From an uncultured Gammaproteobacteria bacterium (GTDB lineage: Bacteria > Pseudomonadota > Gammaproteobacteria > Pseudomonadales > Azotimanducaceae_A), in contig CAJWZG010000144.1 in assembly GCA_913049565.1 (NCBI GenBank), positions 1-7,284 on the forward strand: a stretch of 7,284 nt of DNA, written 5' to 3'. A program made the position numbers and the translations under genes. Below are positions 6,084 through 7,284 of this stretch, piece by piece (the stretch's first letter is position 1; each line of letters starts with the position of its first letter). The notes under the pieces were generated by a model, which searched no databases, was not told where the DNA came from, and saw nothing but the letters and a program-made list of their open reading frames with translations.

Positions 6084-6545
6084 TTATTCGCTCTTCATGG
6101 CTTGGCGCATGGAATCGGTATCTTCAAAAGCCGTAAACGAAGAAATCTTACCGTCGCGCAATCGGAACATATGCATGGTTTCGCTGTCCAAACCTTCGGC
6201 TGTCATTTTATTGTGCACATAGACTGTGTTTCCCACGACGTCAGTGTTTATAGGTGTGAGCGAAAATTGCGGCCAAAGAACCGCTATTTTCGCAAAAACA
6301 CCGTCGATAACAGCTTGCCGGCCGGTGAAAACCCCGGACTGAGGTAACTGACCAAAGATAGTAAATGTCAGATCCTCGGTGTGCAGGGCCGACCAAGCAT
6401 CGGTATCCCCCGAGGCAAATGTCGCATAGGCTGCTGTCACGACCTGTTCTGGGGTCTCGTCCGACGCTGCATGATGTCCAGCGTTTAAAGTGGTCGATAG
6501 GCTAAGGCCCAGTATCAGTGCCAAAAGACTGAGTTTGGTATTCAT
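6084..6545 (-). CDS. Exported SnoaL/NTF2-like (DUF4440/ketosteroid-isomerase-like) protein
   Basis: A 153-residue protein read right to left. The start is the ATG at 6545-6543, chosen because GAGAG (6555-6551), within AGGAAGAGAG, is 5 nt upstream, and because it opens directly with a signal peptide: MNTK, the hydrophobic run LSLLALILGLSLSTTL, and a likely cleavage site after LNA at residue 22. An upstream in-frame start at 6641 would bury this signal. The mature part fits a single cone-shaped NTF2-like domain: EQVVTAAYATFASGDTDAWSALHTEDLTFTIFG, then GVFTGRQAVIDGVFAKIA, then TVYVHNKMTAEG and MHMFRLRDGKISSFTAFEDT near the end. The family includes small isomerases, hydrolases and ligand-binding proteins, and the sequence alone does not tell which this is. 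It is probably periplasmic. It stands alone, convergent to the zinc-response cluster, and shows no functional link to it. Confidence 0.85.
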   Translation of the reverse strand: MNTKLSLLALILGLSLSTTLNAGHHAASDETPEQVVTAAYATFASGDTDAWSALHTEDLTFTIFGQLPQSGVFTGRQAVIDGVFAKIAVLWPQFSLTPINTDVVGNTVYVHNKMTAEGLDSETMHMFRLRDGKISSFTAFEDTDSMRQAMKSE

Positions 6546-7284
6546 GACTGCTCTCTTCCTGTAATTTTTGATGAGCAACAACATAGGCGTTTTTCGAAAG
6601 CCATGCACGATTAATTGGTAGAAACGCGACAAACCCAACAACGCAGACCGACTGTGTGAGCAAAAATAAGCGCCAATAATTGAAAGACAGACAAAAAAAT
6701 TGTGCTAAGTGTCAGCAAAGTCGTGACACTTTATTTCGCTGTAAACATGCTGCTTTTGATTGGCAGTTTCTCTGCGAACCCTGTCTTTTGTGTGTAAAAA
6801 GCAAATATACGGACTCGTATGTTTATGGCGGCACTTACAAGCGCAAGAAAAAGTAGACAGGCGGGCTGACACTTCGCTTTCACAGGCGCGATCTTGAGCA
6901 TGAAAATAAGGCTCAAATGACGCGGAGATAACAGACTATTGTTGTCAGTCGTCTACCGGATCAGGCGTATTAACGTGATAGTGTCGGACCCAACTACCCG
7001 TTTTGGCTTTTAATCTATGCCGGAGGAGTTTTAAGTTTTGATTGCGACTGGCTTGCGGCGCTGTTCGCATTCCTGAACTGCATTTATGGCTAGGTGACTC
7101 GCCTACGATTGGCGGGAAAAAAGCGCTGGGTATGCAAAGCGTGGAAAAAAACAGTGAGCATTAATCGTTACGCGCATGCACGCTAGATAATGCACGCAGG
7201 AGATTGCAAGCAAATACCTTGGTTTCGATAAGAGTCGATGTGCAGCCTAGCTTGGTCGTCTTAAGCCTCGATCATCGTCAGGCG
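6546..7284. other. Long stretch without a convincing gene
   Basis: This 739-nt stretch, from the start of the SnoaL-like gene to the window edge, should hold that gene's promoter, but no strong -35/-10 pair was found on the minus strand. It contains the inverted repeat at 6707-6731, A/T-rich runs (for example seven A at 6693-6699), and a weak stem GATAACA / TGTTGTC (6927-6933, 6940-6946). Reading frames in it are short and lack good ribosome binding sites. I see no tRNA or known RNA gene. Confidence 0.5.
6707..6731. repeat. Perfect 8-bp inverted repeat, 9-nt loop
   Basis: AAGTGTCA (6707-6714) and TGACACTT (6724-6731) are exact reverse complements. On the plus strand TTATTT follows at once; on the minus strand seven T follow after a 7-nt gap. 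It could be a weak terminator or an operator for a dimeric regulator about 160 nt upstream of the SnoaL-like gene; the sequence does not decide. Confidence 0.4.

Noticed and set aside
6546..6641. Longer N terminus for the SnoaL-like protein starting at 6641
   Set aside because: It would put 32 residues in front of a clear signal peptide, while ATG 6545 has its own purine-rich ribosome binding site.
7022..7076. GGAGG at 7022-7026 followed by a TTG frame at 7038
   Set aside because: The frame ends after twelve codons and the 11-nt spacing is long; there is no support for a peptide.
7165..7284. Plus-strand frame open to the right edge, with AGGAGA at 7198-7203 and TTG at 7204
   Set aside because: The AGGAGA abuts the TTG with no spacer, there is no ATG, and the translated residues match no family I recognise. 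A gene beginning at the edge cannot be excluded.

Overview
The window looks like a stretch of chromosome from a moderate-GC, probably marine or environmental, gammaproteobacterium. This rests on the mix of a family III CoA-transferase, a GPH-type transporter, a glutathione-transferase-like protein, and a zinc-limitation locus with operators close to the gammaproteobacterial Zur consensus. The taxon is inferred; no rRNA or phylogenetic marker is present. I see no mobile element, CRISPR array, tRNA or rRNA.

Layout, left to right. (1) Positions 1-3064 hold a plus-strand series of metabolic genes: the C-terminal end of a CaiB/BaiF CoA-transferase, a glutathione-S-transferase-like protein with a C-terminal membrane anchor, and a GPH/MFS symporter. 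The last two share an identical ribosome-binding-site geometry (GAGGT, 8-nt spacer). (2) Positions about 3120-5583 hold a zinc-starvation module: a Zn-independent L31 ribosomal protein (rpmE2), a COG0523 GTPase metallochaperone, and a DUF1826 protein whose start overlaps the metallochaperone stop as ATGA. A Zur-like 19-bp palindrome precedes rpmE2 and a second precedes the COG0523 gene. They are 15/19 identical without gaps and lie 52 and 54 nt from their start codons. A small helical protein of unknown function (5666-5908, TTG start with a good Shine-Dalgarno) follows. (3) A structured convergent intergenic region separates this from a minus-strand gene for an exported SnoaL/NTF2-like protein (6084-6545). 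(4) From 6546 to the right edge (739 nt) I find no convincing gene, only inverted repeats.

How the genes fit together. Under zinc limitation, Zur would release both operators. The Zn-free L31 would then replace the Zn-binding L31 and free ribosomal zinc, while the COG0523 GTPase would move scarce metal to client proteins. The coupled DUF1826 protein carries an HxD...H-x10-R pattern resembling the metal- and 2-oxoglutarate-binding residues of Fe(II)/2OG oxygenases. It is the most interesting object here: a candidate client, or a metal-dependent enzyme of the zinc response. That enzymatic reading is inference.
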